Assembly (NCBI RefSeq): GCF_014534645.1
Contig: NZ_JACVQF010000191.1
Span: forward strand, 62,001-126,000
Source: Streptomyces griseicoloratus
GTDB taxonomy: Bacteria > Actinomycetota > Actinomycetes > Streptomycetales > Streptomycetaceae
Length of the DNA stretch: 64,000 nucleotides
Reading direction: 5' to 3'
This document shows, piece by piece, positions 8,662 through 16,969 of this stretch. The position numbers and the translations under genes were made by a program. Within the stretch, counting starts at the first letter, position 1, and every line of letters starts with the position of its first letter. The notes under the pieces are model-generated. The model ran no database searches. It was not told the DNA's origin and worked only from the letters and a program-made list of their open reading frames with translations.

Positions 8662-10191
8662 GTGGCAGCAGCACCAGTCTGGAGTGTCGACCCCCGTACC
8701 GGGAAGCAGCGTGAACAGGTTGCGGTGGAGGCCACGGCCCAGGAGGTGGACGCCGCCGTCCGCGCCGCGCACGCCGCCCGGGACGCCCTCGCCGACCGCA
8801 CGGTCCGCGCGGCCTTCCTGCGCACGGCCGCCGACGAGCTGAAGGCGGCGGAGGCCACGCTCGTCGAGGCGGCCGACGCCGAGACCGCGCTCGGCCCGGT
8901 CCGCCTCACCGGCGAACTCGCCCGCACCTGCTACCAGCTGCGGGCCTTCGCCGACATCGTCGACGAGGGCGCCTTCCTCGACGTCGTCATCAACCACCCC
9001 GACGACACGGCGACCCCGCCCGTCCCGGACCTGCGCCGCTACAAGGTGCCGCTCGGCGTCGTCGCCGTCTACTCGGCCTCCAACTTCCCCTTCGCCTTCT
9101 CCGTGCCCGGCGGCGACACCGCCAGTGCCCTCGCGGCCGGCTGCCCGGTCGTGGTCAAGGCCCACCCCGACCACCCGGCCCTGTCCGAGCTGGTCGCCAA
9201 GGTGCTGCGCAGGGCCGCCGCCCGCCACGGCATCCCGGAGGGCGTCCTCGGCCTGGTCCACGGCTTCGAGGCGGGCATCGAGCTGATCAAGCACCCGCTG
9301 GTCGCGGCGGCCGGCTTCACCGGTTCGGTGCGCGGCGGCCGCGCGCTCTTCGACGCGGCGGCGGCCCGCCCGGTGCCGATCCCCTTCCACGGCGAGCTGG
9401 GCTCGCTGAACCCGGTCGTGGTCACGGAGGCGGCCGCCACCGAGCGGGCGGAGGCCATCGGCGCCGGGCTCGCCGGGTCGATGACGCTGGGCGTCGGCCA
9501 GTTCTGCGTGAAGCCGGGGCTCGTCCTCGTGCCGTCGGGCGCGGCGGGCGACGGCCTGGTCAAGTCCCTCGCCGACGCCGTCGGCGACACCGACGCCGGG
9601 GTCCTGCTCGACCACCGGATGCGGGACAACTTCGTCGCCGGGGTCGCCGAGCGCGCGGCGCTGCCCGACGTGGAGGCCCCGGTCACGCCGGGCGCCGGCG
9701 GCGAGCACACCGTCAGCGCCGGGTTCCTGACCGTGCCGGCGAGCCGGCTGGCCGCCGAGGGGGAGCACGACCTGCTGCTGGAGGAGTGCTTCGGGCCGGT
9801 CACCGTGGTGGCCCGCTACGAGGACGAGACCGAGGTGCGGGGCGTGCTGTCCCGGCTGCCGGGCAACCTCACGGCGACCGTGCAGCTCTCCGCCGAGGAG
9901 GCCGCCGGCCAGGGGCGCGGCGCGGAACTGCTCGCCGAGGTGACGCCGCTCGCGGGGCGCGTCCTGGTGAACGGCTGGCCGACGGGGGTGGCGGTGGCTC
10001 CGGCCCAGCACCACGGCGGGCCCTACCCCGCGACGACGTCGACGTCCACCTCGGTGGGCGGCACGGCGATCGAGCGGTGGCTGCGGCCGGTCGCCTACCA
10101 GGGGACGCCCGAGGCGCTGCTGCCGCCCGAGCTGCGGGACGACAATCCGCTGGGGCTGCCCCGCCGGTTCAACGGGGTGCTGGAGCGGTAG
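8662..10191 (+). CDS. NADP-type aldehyde dehydrogenase, alpha-ketoglutaric semialdehyde-like
   Basis: A 509-residue enzyme of the aldehyde dehydrogenase superfamily. Glu245 in HGELGSLNP is the general base and Cys282 in GQFCVKPG the nucleophile; YSASNFPFAFSVPGGD and VVKAHPDHP form the cofactor and substrate regions. These variants are typical of the 2,5-dioxovalerate (alpha-ketoglutaric semialdehyde) dehydrogenase group, which oxidises the last intermediate of non-phosphorylating pentose or hexarate breakdown to 2-oxoglutarate. The start is GTG with a GGAGGG site eight bases before it. The divergent IclR gene is its probable regulator. The exact substrate is inferred from family resemblance. 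Confidence 0.9.
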   Translation: MAAAPVWSVDPRTGKQREQVAVEATAQEVDAAVRAAHAARDALADRTVRAAFLRTAADELKAAEATLVEAADAETALGPVRLTGELARTCYQLRAFADIVDEGAFLDVVINHPDDTATPPVPDLRRYKVPLGVVAVYSASNFPFAFSVPGGDTASALAAGCPVVVKAHPDHPALSELVAKVLRRAAARHGIPEGVLGLVHGFEAGIELIKHPLVAAAGFTGSVRGGRALFDAAAARPVPIPFHGELGSLNPVVVTEAAATERAEAIGAGLAGSMTLGVGQFCVKPGLVLVPSGAAGDGLVKSLADAVGDTDAGVLLDHRMRDNFVAGVAERAALPDVEAPVTPGAGGEHTVSAGFLTVPASRLAAEGEHDLLLEECFGPVTVVARYEDETEVRGVLSRLPGNLTATVQLSAEEAAGQGRGAELLAEVTPLAGRVLVNGWPTGVAVAPAQHHGGPYPATTSTSTSVGGTAIERWLRPVAYQGTPEALLPPELRDDNPLGLPRRFNGVLER

Positions 10192-10257
10192 CGCCGTGGG
10201 GGCGCGGAAATCCGGTGCGCCCTGAGGTTTCCCACCCCTCCCTGAGAAGATCGGTTC

Positions 10258-10866
10258 ATGGACGTCGAACTTCCCGAACTGCCCTTCCCGCTCCGGCCCT
10301 ACGGGCCCGACGGCAACTGGTCCTACGAGGACGGCGTCCTCACCGGACGGGCCGGGCCCCGGCAGGACCGGTTCGTGCCGCCTGCCGGGGAGGCGCTGGA
10401 GTCCGCCTCCGACGCGCCCCGCCTGCTCGGCGCGCCCGAGGGCGACTTCCAGCTGATCGCCCGCGTCACCGTCGGCTTCGAGGCCGCCTTCGACGCCGGG
10501 GTCCTCTACGTCCACGTCGGCGAGCGGGCCTGGGCCAAGCTGTGCCTGGAGTACTCCCCGGACGTGCCCACCGTCTGCACGGTGGTCACCCGGGGGCACT
10601 CCGACGACGCCAACTCCTTCACGGTGGACGGAGATTCGATCTGGCTGCGGATCACCCGCACCGGCCGCGCGCTGGCCTTCCACGCCTCCCACGACGGCGA
10701 GCGGTGGACCTTCGTCCGCGTGTTCACCCTGGGCGACGAGAAGGAGACGGGCGCGGCCCTGGTCGGGTTCATGACCCAGTCGCCGGCCGGGGAGGGCTGC
10801 GCCGTCACGTTCGACCGCATCGCGTTCCGGCCGGGCGGACCGGCGGACCTGCGCGACGGCAGCTGA
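10258..10866 (+). CDS. DUF1349 concanavalin A-like domain protein
   Basis: A 202-residue single-domain protein of the DUF1349 group, a beta-sandwich related to concanavalin A-like lectins and glucanases. Segments such as FDAGVLYVHVGERAWAKLCLE and LWLRITRTGRALAFHASHDG are typical. There is no signal peptide, so it is cytoplasmic. Its biochemical role is unknown; a sugar-binding or processing role would fit the neighbouring sugar-acid dehydrogenase. ATG at 10258 follows a GAGAAG-type site. Confidence 0.85.
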   Translation: MDVELPELPFPLRPYGPDGNWSYEDGVLTGRAGPRQDRFVPPAGEALESASDAPRLLGAPEGDFQLIARVTVGFEAAFDAGVLYVHVGERAWAKLCLEYSPDVPTVCTVVTRGHSDDANSFTVDGDSIWLRITRTGRALAFHASHDGERWTFVRVFTLGDEKETGAALVGFMTQSPAGEGCAVTFDRIAFRPGGPADLRDGS

Positions 10867-10903
10867 GCGGAACCGGGCGGCCGGTGCCCGCGTCCTCCCC
10901 CGC

Positions 10904-11407
10904 ATGATCAACGAACGTGGGACCGGACCCCTGGTGATCCGCACCGCCCTGCCCGCCGAGGCGGAGACCGTCGCCGCGCTGCACCTGCGAGCCCGGGCGA
11001 CGTACTACCCGGACGGGCTCCCCGACGACGGCATCGACTGGGCCGCCGCCTGGCGCACCGCCGTCGAACGGCCCGACGGGCACGTCCTGTGCGCCGTCGA
11101 ACGGGGAAGCGTCGTCGGCATCGCCTCCTTCCGCGTCCCGGAGGGCGCCCCGGCGGACACGGTCAAGCTGTTCCAGTTCCACGTCGACCCCGGCCACTGG
11201 CGCTCCGGCATCGGCACCGCCCTGCACGCGGCCTGCGTCGAGCAGTGGCGGGCCGACGACCGGCGGACGGCCGTCCTCGACGTGCACGCCGGCAACCGGC
11301 GCGCCCAGGCGTTCTACGCCCGCCTGGGCTGGGTGCCGGACCCGGAGCATCCGCCCGCCGAGGACGACCACCACCTGTACCTGCGCTTCGGCGTGCCGGG
11401 GGAATGA
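10904..11407 (+). CDS. GNAT-family N-acetyltransferase
   Basis: A 167-residue acetyltransferase. The acetyl-CoA region is FHVDPGHWRSGIGTALHAACVEQWR, followed by LDVHAGNRRAQAFYARLGWVP, a standard motif A/B pair. The N-terminal LVIRTALPAEAETVAALHLRAR matches proteins annotated as RimI-like. It starts 37 bp after the DUF1349 gene on the same strand and may share its transcript. The substrate cannot be deduced. Confidence 0.88.
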   Translation: MINERGTGPLVIRTALPAEAETVAALHLRARATYYPDGLPDDGIDWAAAWRTAVERPDGHVLCAVERGSVVGIASFRVPEGAPADTVKLFQFHVDPGHWRSGIGTALHAACVEQWRADDRRTAVLDVHAGNRRAQAFYARLGWVPDPEHPPAEDDHHLYLRFGVPGE

Positions 11408-11481
11408 GACCCGCAGCTTGAACGTTCACGTACCGGGCGGAGAGAGCCTCCGCCAGCCGTACGACCTGGAGAGCCGAGACC

Positions 11482-12198
11482 ATGCGCGTCGAGATCTGGA
11501 GCGACATCGCCTGCCCCTGGTGCTACGTGGGCAAGGCCCGCTTCGAGAAGGCGCTGGCGGCCTTCCCGCACCGCGACGGCGTCGAGGTGGTCCACCGCTC
11601 GTTCGAACTGGACCCGGGCCGGGCCAAGGACGACGTGCAGCCCGTCCTGACGATGCTGACCGCGAAGTACGGCATGAGCGAGGCCCAGGCGCAGGCCGGT
11701 GAGGACAACCTCGGCGCCCAGGCCGCCGCCGAGGGCCTGGACTACCGCACCCGGGGCCGCGACCACGGCAGCACCTTCGACATGCACCGGCTCCTCCACC
11801 TGGCCAAGGCGCAGGGCAGGCAGGAGGCGCTGCTGGACGCCTTCTACCGGGCCAACTTCGCCGACGAGCGCTCCGTGTACAACGACGACGAGCGGCTGGC
11901 GGAGCTGGCCGTGGCCGCCGGGCTCGACGCGGACGCCGTCCGCGAGACGCTCGCCGACCCGACCGCCTACGCCGACGAGGTGCGCGCCGACGAGCGCGAG
12001 GCCGCACAGCTCGGCGCCACGGGCGTGCCGTTCTTCGTGCTCGACCGGAAGTACGGCGTCTCCGGCGCCCAGCCCGCCGAGGTGTTCGCCCAGGCGCTGA
12101 CGCAGGCGTGGGGCGAGCGCGCTCCGCTGACGCTGATCGAGGACGGCGGGGGCGCACAGGCGTGCGGCCCGGACGGGTGCGCGGTGCCGCAGAACTGA
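11482..12198 (+). CDS. DsbA-family oxidoreductase (FrnE-like)
   Basis: A 238-residue thioredoxin-fold protein with the redox motif CPWC at residues 11-14 directly after the first beta strand, an alpha-helical insertion, and the cis-Pro loop GVPFFV near residue 180. There is no signal peptide, which fits the cytoplasmic FrnE/2-hydroxychromene-2-carboxylate isomerase-like branch, implicated in disulfide or oxidative stress handling. The C-terminus adds a Cys pair (CGPDGC) that could form a second redox or metal site. ATG at 11482 follows a GGAGAG site. Confidence 0.9.
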   Translation: MRVEIWSDIACPWCYVGKARFEKALAAFPHRDGVEVVHRSFELDPGRAKDDVQPVLTMLTAKYGMSEAQAQAGEDNLGAQAAAEGLDYRTRGRDHGSTFDMHRLLHLAKAQGRQEALLDAFYRANFADERSVYNDDERLAELAVAAGLDADAVRETLADPTAYADEVRADEREAAQLGATGVPFFVLDRKYGVSGAQPAEVFAQALTQAWGERAPLTLIEDGGGAQACGPDGCAVPQN

Positions 12199-12293
12199 AA
12201 CCCCAGGTGAGCGGCCGTGTATAAGCGCTGCTTCGAGGAATCGCGCAGAAATCGGCAATGGACGGGGAGGTCGTGGGGCCCCAGAGTGGTCCC

Positions 12294-13343
12294 ATGGAGA
12301 GCTTCGAGAACCTCGTCCGTGCCGAGTTCGCGCCGAAGAACACGTACCTGAACACCGCCAGCACCGGCCTGCTCCCCGCCCGGACCGTCGTCGCGATGCG
12401 CGACGCCACGGCGTCGGTGGCGGCCGGACAGCCGTCCGACATGTTCGCCGACGTGGAGGCGTGCAGGTCCGCCTTCGCCCGGCTCGCCGGCGTGCCCGCC
12501 TCCAGGGTCGCGGCCGGGGCGTCGGTCGCCACGTACAGCGGTCTCGTCGCGGCCTCGCTGCCGACGGGCGCCGAAGTCCTCACCGCGGAGGCCGACTTCA
12601 GCTCCCTGGTGAACCCCTTCCACGTCCGCGGCGACCTGAAGGTGCGCAGCGTGCCGCTGGAGCTGGTCGCCGAGTCGGTCGGCCCGGACACCGCCCTGGT
12701 CGCGGTCAGCTCCGTGCAGTCGGCGGACGGACGGATCGCCGACCTCGCCGCGCTGCGGGAGGCCGCCCGGGCGCACGGCGCGCGGACGCTGGTCGACGCC
12801 TCCCAGTCCGCCGGGTGGCTGCCGCTGGACGCGGACGGCTTCGACTACGTGGTCGCCGTCGCCTACAAGTGGGTGCTCTGCCCGCGGGGCGTGGCCTTCC
12901 TGGTCGTGCCGGAGGACCTGGGGGCCGTGCCGCCGCTGTTCGCCGGGTGGGCCGCGGGCGAGCGCCCCTGGGACAGCTGCTACGGGCCCGTGGAGGAACT
13001 CGCGCACTCCGCACGGCGGTTCGACGAGAGCCCCGCCCTCCTCTCCTACGCCGGCGCCCGGCACTCCCTGGGCCTCGTGGAGGAACTCGGCGTCGACGCC
13101 GTGCACGCCCACGACACCGCCCTCGCCGGCCGGTTCCGCGAGGGCCTGGCCTCCCTGGGGCACGAGCCGGTTCCCGCGCCGGGCTCGGCGATCGTGTCCG
13201 TGCCCGGACTGGGCCACCGGCAGGGCGAGTTGAGCCGGGCGGGCGTGGAGGTCTCCGACCGCGCGGGCAATCTGCGGGCCGCCTTCCACCTCTACAACAC
13301 CGCGGCCGACGTCGACCGGCTGCTGGACGCCCTGTGCGGCTGA
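12294..13343 (+). CDS. Class V aminotransferase, PLP-dependent
   Basis: A 349-residue fold type I PLP enzyme of the class V (NifS/isopenicillin N epimerase-like) group. The Schiff-base lysine is in VVAVAYKWVLCPRG, preceded by VDASQSAGWLPLDADGFD, where the Asp binds the pyridine nitrogen. N-terminal TYLNTASTGLLPA is typical. A cysteine desulfurase is unlikely because no catalytic Cys loop is visible. The ATG at 12294 is chosen by homology of the N-terminus; an in-frame ATG at 12258 would add twelve residues. It ends convergently with ectD across a hairpin. Confidence 0.85.
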   Translation: MESFENLVRAEFAPKNTYLNTASTGLLPARTVVAMRDATASVAAGQPSDMFADVEACRSAFARLAGVPASRVAAGASVATYSGLVAASLPTGAEVLTAEADFSSLVNPFHVRGDLKVRSVPLELVAESVGPDTALVAVSSVQSADGRIADLAALREAARAHGARTLVDASQSAGWLPLDADGFDYVVAVAYKWVLCPRGVAFLVVPEDLGAVPPLFAGWAAGERPWDSCYGPVEELAHSARRFDESPALLSYAGARHSLGLVEELGVDAVHAHDTALAGRFREGLASLGHEPVPAPGSAIVSVPGLGHRQGELSRAGVEVSDRAGNLRAAFHLYNTAADVDRLLDALCG

Positions 13344-13358
13344 CGGCCGCGGCACGCG

Positions 13359-13403
13359 ACCGGGCCGGTGCCTCCCGTCCCACACGAAGAGGCCCGGCCC
13401 GGT
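13359..13403. terminator. Bidirectional terminator between aminotransferase and ectD
   Basis: ACCGGGCCGG at 13359-13368 pairs perfectly with CCGGCCCGGT at 13394-13403. The hairpin sits in the 75-bp gap between convergent genes and could serve both. Confidence 0.6.
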
Positions 13404-13418
13404 GGTCCCGTCACACGG

Positions 13419-14312
13419 TCACTTCACCGGCGTGAAGTCCCGTGCACCGATGAACTCCGGCCGCCGCACCGGCGCCGCGAACGGCTCGACCGCCGTGTTC
13501 TCCACGCTGTTGAACACGATGAAGACGTTGCTGCGCGGGAACGGGGTGATGTTGTCGCCCGAACCGTGCATGCAGTTGCAGTCGAACCAGGTCGCCGAGC
13601 CGGCCTTGCCCGTGAAGAGCCTGATGCCGTACTCCGACGCCATCTTCGTCAGCGCCTCGTCGGACGGCGTCCCCGCGTCCTGCATCTGCAGGGACTTCTT
13701 GTAGTTGTCCTTCGGCGTGGCCCCCGCGCACCCGAGGAACGTCTTGTGCGACCCCGGCATGATCATCAGACCGCCGTTGGTGTCGTAGTTCTCGGTGAGC
13801 GCGATCGACACGGACACCGTGCGCATCCGGGGCAGACCGTCCTCGGCGTGCCAGGTCTCGAAGTCGGAGTGCCAGTAGAAGCCGCTGGCCCCGAAGCCCG
13901 GCTTGACGTTGATCCGCGACTGGTGGACGTACACGTCCGAGCCGAGGATCTGCCGGGCCCGGCCGACCACCCGCTCGTCGCGCACCAGGTTCGCGAACAC
14001 CTCGCTGATCCGGTGCACCTCGAAGACGGACCTGATCTCCTTCGACTTCGGCTCCACGATGGAGCGTTCGTCCGCCCGGATCGCCGGGTCGGTGGTGAGC
14101 CGTTCCAGCTCACGCCGGTAGACCTCGACCTCGTCCGGTGCGATGAGCTGGTCGATGGCGAGGAAGCCGTCGCGCTCGAAGGACTGCAGACCGGCCGGGT
14201 CGATGGGACCGGGCGCGTCGGGGGCGCCCCAGACCACCGGGTCCTGCCGGGGAGTGGCCACCTCGGTGGCACCGCGGCTGGGGTAGAGATCGGTGACGGT
14301 CGTGGTGGTCAC
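13419..14312 (-). CDS. ectD: Ectoine hydroxylase EctD
   Basis: A 297-residue non-haem iron, 2-oxoglutarate-dependent dioxygenase that converts ectoine to 5-hydroxyectoine. The iron ligands are visible as His148 and Asp150 (WHSD) and His249 (CMHGSGDN); the ectoine-hydroxylase signature WHSDFETWHAEDGLPRMR is intact. It starts with GTG six bases after the ectC stop, with GAGGTG as ribosome site, so it belongs to the ectABCD operon and the strain should make hydroxyectoine as a heat and osmotic protectant. Confidence 0.97.
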   Translation of the reverse strand: MTTTTVTDLYPSRGATEVATPRQDPVVWGAPDAPGPIDPAGLQSFERDGFLAIDQLIAPDEVEVYRRELERLTTDPAIRADERSIVEPKSKEIRSVFEVHRISEVFANLVRDERVVGRARQILGSDVYVHQSRINVKPGFGASGFYWHSDFETWHAEDGLPRMRTVSVSIALTENYDTNGGLMIMPGSHKTFLGCAGATPKDNYKKSLQMQDAGTPSDEALTKMASEYGIRLFTGKAGSATWFDCNCMHGSGDNITPFPRSNVFIVFNSVENTAVEPFAAPVRRPEFIGARDFTPVK

Positions 14313-14318
14313 GGTGAC

Positions 14319-14717
14319 TCACACCTCCTCGGTGAGCAGCGGGTAGACGCCGTTCTCGTCGTGGTCCTCCCGTCCGGTCACGGGCGGGTTGAAGACACAG
14401 ATGCAGTGGAAGTCCTCCTTGACCCTGAGCGTGTGCCGCTCGTGGCCGTTGAGGAGGTACATGGTGCCGGGCGTGATGTGGTACGTCTTCCCGGTCTCGA
14501 GGTCGGTCAGCTCGGCGTCGCCCTTGGTGCAGACGACGGCCTCGATGTGGTTCGCGTACCACATCGACGTCTCCGTACCCGCGTACAGGATCGTCTCGTG
14601 CAGGGAGAAGCCGACCTTCTCCTTGGCGAGGACGATGCGCTTGCTCTCCCAGGTGCCGGACGCCGATTTCACGTGCCGGTCGGTGCCTTCGATCTCCTTG
14701 AACGAACGGACGATCAC
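14319..14717 (-). CDS. ectC: L-ectoine synthase EctC
   Basis: A 132-residue cupin enzyme that cyclises N-gamma-acetyl-2,4-diaminobutyrate to ectoine. The sequence [15 protein letters not shown], the metal and substrate region [17 protein letters not shown], and the cupin ending [12 protein letters not shown] are diagnostic, and length matches the usual 130 residues. The GTG at 14717 is chosen over an upstream ATG because EctC proteins begin with M-I-V-R and an AGGAGG lies about ten bases before it. It lies between ectB and ectD on one transcript. Confidence 0.97.
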   Translation of the reverse strand: MIVRSFKEIEGTDRHVKSASGTWESKRIVLAKEKVGFSLHETILYAGTETSMWYANHIEAVVCTKGDAELTDLETGKTYHITPGTMYLLNGHERHTLRVKEDFHCICVFNPPVTGREDHDENGVYPLLTEEV

Positions 14718-14771
14718 GGTGTTGCGATGCCTCCTAGGTGGGTGTTGCACGGGCCTGCCGGACGGTGCCGG

Positions 14772-16043
14772 TCAGGCGGTCTCGCGTACGGCGCGCGCGA
14801 GGGTCTTCAGGCCCTCGTCCAGCTCGTCGGGGGTGACGGTGAGGGCGGGCAGCAGCTTGACGACCTCGCTCTCGGGACCGGACGTCTCGATGAGCAGCCC
14901 GAGCTCGAAGGCCCGCCGGGCGATGCGTGAGGCGCGCTCCTTGTCGTGGAACTCCAGGCCCCACACGAGCCCGCGGCCCCGGTACTCCTTGACGTCGGCG
15001 AGGTTCTCCTCGGTGACGGCGATCAGGTGCTGCTCGACCTGCTCGCCGCGGGTGCGGGTCTGCTTCTCCATCGCCGACCCGTCGGCCCAGTACGCCTCCA
15101 GCGCGGCGGTCGCCGTGACGAAGGCGGGGTTGTTGCCGCGGAAGGTGCCGTTGTGCTCGCCCGGCTCCCACACGTCCAGCTCGGGCTTGAACAGGCACAG
15201 CGACATGGGCAGGCCGTAGCCGCTGATCGACTTGGAGACGGTGACGATGTCCGGCGTGATGCCCGCCTCCTCGAAGGAGAAGAAGGCGCCGGTACGGCCG
15301 CAGCCCATCTGGATGTCGTCGACGATCAGCAGCATGTCCTGGCGCTCGCACAGCTCGGCCAGCGCGCGCAGCCACTCGGGCCGGGCCACGTTGATGCCGC
15401 CCTCGCCCTGCACGGTCTCGACGATGACGGCGGCCGGCTTGTTGAGGCCGGAGCCCTGGTCCTCCAGCAGCCGCTCGAACCACAGGAAGTCCTCGACGGT
15501 GCCGTCGAAGTAGTTGTCGAACGGCATGGGCGTGCCGTGCACCAGCGGAATGCCGGCGCCGGCCCGCTTGAAGGCGTTGCCGGTCACGGCGAGCGAGCCC
15601 AGCGACATGCCGTGGAAGGCGTTGGTGAACGACACGATCGCCTCGCGGCCCTTCACCTTCCGCGCCAGCTTGAGAGCCGACTCGACGGCGTTGGTGCCGG
15701 TCGGCCCCGGGAACATGACCTTGTACGGCAGGTCGCGCGGCCGGAGCACCAGGTTCTGGAAGGTCTCCAGGAAGCGGCGCTTGGCGGTGGTCGACATGTC
15801 GAGCCCGTGCGTGACGCCGTCCCGCTCCAGGTAGTCGATCAGGGCCCGTTTCAGCACGGGGTTGTTGTGCCCGTAGTTGAGGGACCCCGCTCCGGCGAAG
15901 AAGTCGAGGTACTCGTGGCCGTCCTCGTCGTACATGCGGCTGCCGTGCGCACGGTCGAAGACGGTGGGCCAGCCGCGGCAGTAGCTGCGCACCTCGGACT
16001 CGAGGGTCTCGAAGACACTGAGGTCGGGCTGGGTGATGGTCAC
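14772..16043 (-). CDS. ectB: Diaminobutyrate--2-oxoglutarate aminotransferase EctB
   Basis: A 423-residue class III PLP aminotransferase that makes L-2,4-diaminobutyrate from aspartate semialdehyde and glutamate, the first ectoine step. The PLP lysine is Lys271 in TVSKSISGYG; VDDIQMGCGRTG carries the cofactor Asp, and FFAGAGSLNYGHNNP is the conserved N-terminal substrate loop. The start is GTG with AGGAG ten bases upstream. It is 60 bp downstream of ectA. Confidence 0.97.
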   Translation of the reverse strand: MTITQPDLSVFETLESEVRSYCRGWPTVFDRAHGSRMYDEDGHEYLDFFAGAGSLNYGHNNPVLKRALIDYLERDGVTHGLDMSTTAKRRFLETFQNLVLRPRDLPYKVMFPGPTGTNAVESALKLARKVKGREAIVSFTNAFHGMSLGSLAVTGNAFKRAGAGIPLVHGTPMPFDNYFDGTVEDFLWFERLLEDQGSGLNKPAAVIVETVQGEGGINVARPEWLRALAELCERQDMLLIVDDIQMGCGRTGAFFSFEEAGITPDIVTVSKSISGYGLPMSLCLFKPELDVWEPGEHNGTFRGNNPAFVTATAALEAYWADGSAMEKQTRTRGEQVEQHLIAVTEENLADVKEYRGRGLVWGLEFHDKERASRIARRAFELGLLIETSGPESEVVKLLPALTVTPDELDEGLKTLARAVRETA

Positions 16044-16103
16044 GACGAATCGCTCCTCGATGCGTGAGGGTCGGTGAGGGAGTCGGGGAGGGTCGGTCCG
16101 GTG

Positions 16104-16616
16104 TCAGCGGGCGTCGGTGAGGGGGCCGATGCGGTACAGGACCTCGGGGTCGTGCGGCCCGTCCGGGAACAGCGCCGTGTCGAACAGCACCGTGCGCTCC
16201 AGCCGCGCGCCGTGGCGCTCGGCGAACGAGGTGAACAGGCGTTCCGACGCGGTGTTGCCCGGGGTGATGGTGGTCTCCATGGTGGTCAGCCCCTGCTCCG
16301 CCACGGTGCGCGCGACCAGACCGTCGAGCAGCGCGGCGGCCAGTCCGCGACCGCGGTACGCCTCGTCCACCGCCACCTGCCAGACGAGCAGGGTGCGGGG
16401 GCGGTCCGGCCGCACGTACCCGGTGACGAACCCGATCGCCTCGCCGCTCTCGTCACGGGCGACGGCCGAGGTGGCGGCGAAGTCCCGGCACCACAGCAGA
16501 TAGCTGTAGGACGAGTTCAGGTCGAGGACCTTGGAATCCCGCGCTATCCGCCACAGTGCGGCTCCGTCCGTCACCTCCGGACGGTCGATTTGCAGGTCTG
16601 CTTGTGCGGCAGTCAT
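16104..16616 (-). CDS. ectA: L-2,4-diaminobutyrate acetyltransferase EctA
   Basis: A 170-residue GNAT enzyme that acetylates the gamma amine of 2,4-diaminobutyrate. Motifs: DLNSSYSYLLWCRDF, typical of EctA, the acetyl-CoA loop YRGRGLAAALLDGL, and ITPGNTASERLF. ATG at 16616 gives the standard length; longer in-frame extensions run into the AT-rich promoter region. No Shine-Dalgarno precedes this ATG, and a TAAGTT hexamer lies eight bases upstream, so the transcript may be leaderless. It is the first gene of ectABCD. Confidence 0.96.
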   Translation of the reverse strand: MTAAQADLQIDRPEVTDGAALWRIARDSKVLDLNSSYSYLLWCRDFAATSAVARDESGEAIGFVTGYVRPDRPRTLLVWQVAVDEAYRGRGLAAALLDGLVARTVAEQGLTTMETTITPGNTASERLFTSFAERHGARLERTVLFDTALFPDGPHDPEVLYRIGPLTDAR

Positions 16617-16969
16617 GCAAATTGAACTTACCCAGGGAAATTCAAAATTGCATCGCAGGACGGGGTTACGGATGGCGTGGTCGTGTGTTATCACGCGGGC
16701 GCGTGGGTCCGCGCGAGGCGTTGCGGATTTGCCCGGATTTGCACGGGATGTAGCACACAAAACGGGCGGGCTGTGGAACGGGTCACAATCGCGTAACCCG
16801 TTCGTAGCCCGCCCGGAATGGTCCGGTTCGCGTTATCCGAATCTTGGCGTTTAGCCCGCCGGAAAGCGGGCAGGAGAATACGGGAAGCTGCTCTCCGGAT
16901 AATCCCTTTATTGTGACTGTGGAAAATCGGCCGGCAACTCGGAATTCAGGTCCCGGAAAGGCCGGGCGC
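16617..16969. other. AT-rich ectABCD promoter region, no gene
   Basis: This 353-bp gap between ectA and the next minus-strand gene is clearly less GC-rich than its surroundings and holds no credible coding frame. Apart from the inverted repeat next to ectA, I see only scattered A/T tracts. It probably carries the osmotic or heat-responsive promoter of the ectoine operon, and the 3' part may hold the end of the upstream transcript. Confidence 0.6.
16622..16645. promoter_or_regulatory. Imperfect inverted repeat overlapping the ectA promoter
   Basis: TTGAACTTACCC and GGGAAATTCAA form an imperfect palindrome around a single A, ending six bases before the ectA start codon. It contains, on the minus strand, a TAAGTT hexamer that fits a TAnnnT -10 element spaced for a leaderless start. 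A bound protein would therefore occlude the promoter. No known binding consensus is recognised. Confidence 0.45.

Noticed and set aside
12258-12293. Upstream ATG as start of the first class V aminotransferase
   Set aside because: Neither ATG has a clear ribosome site, but the family N-terminus fits 12294; kept as an alternative only.
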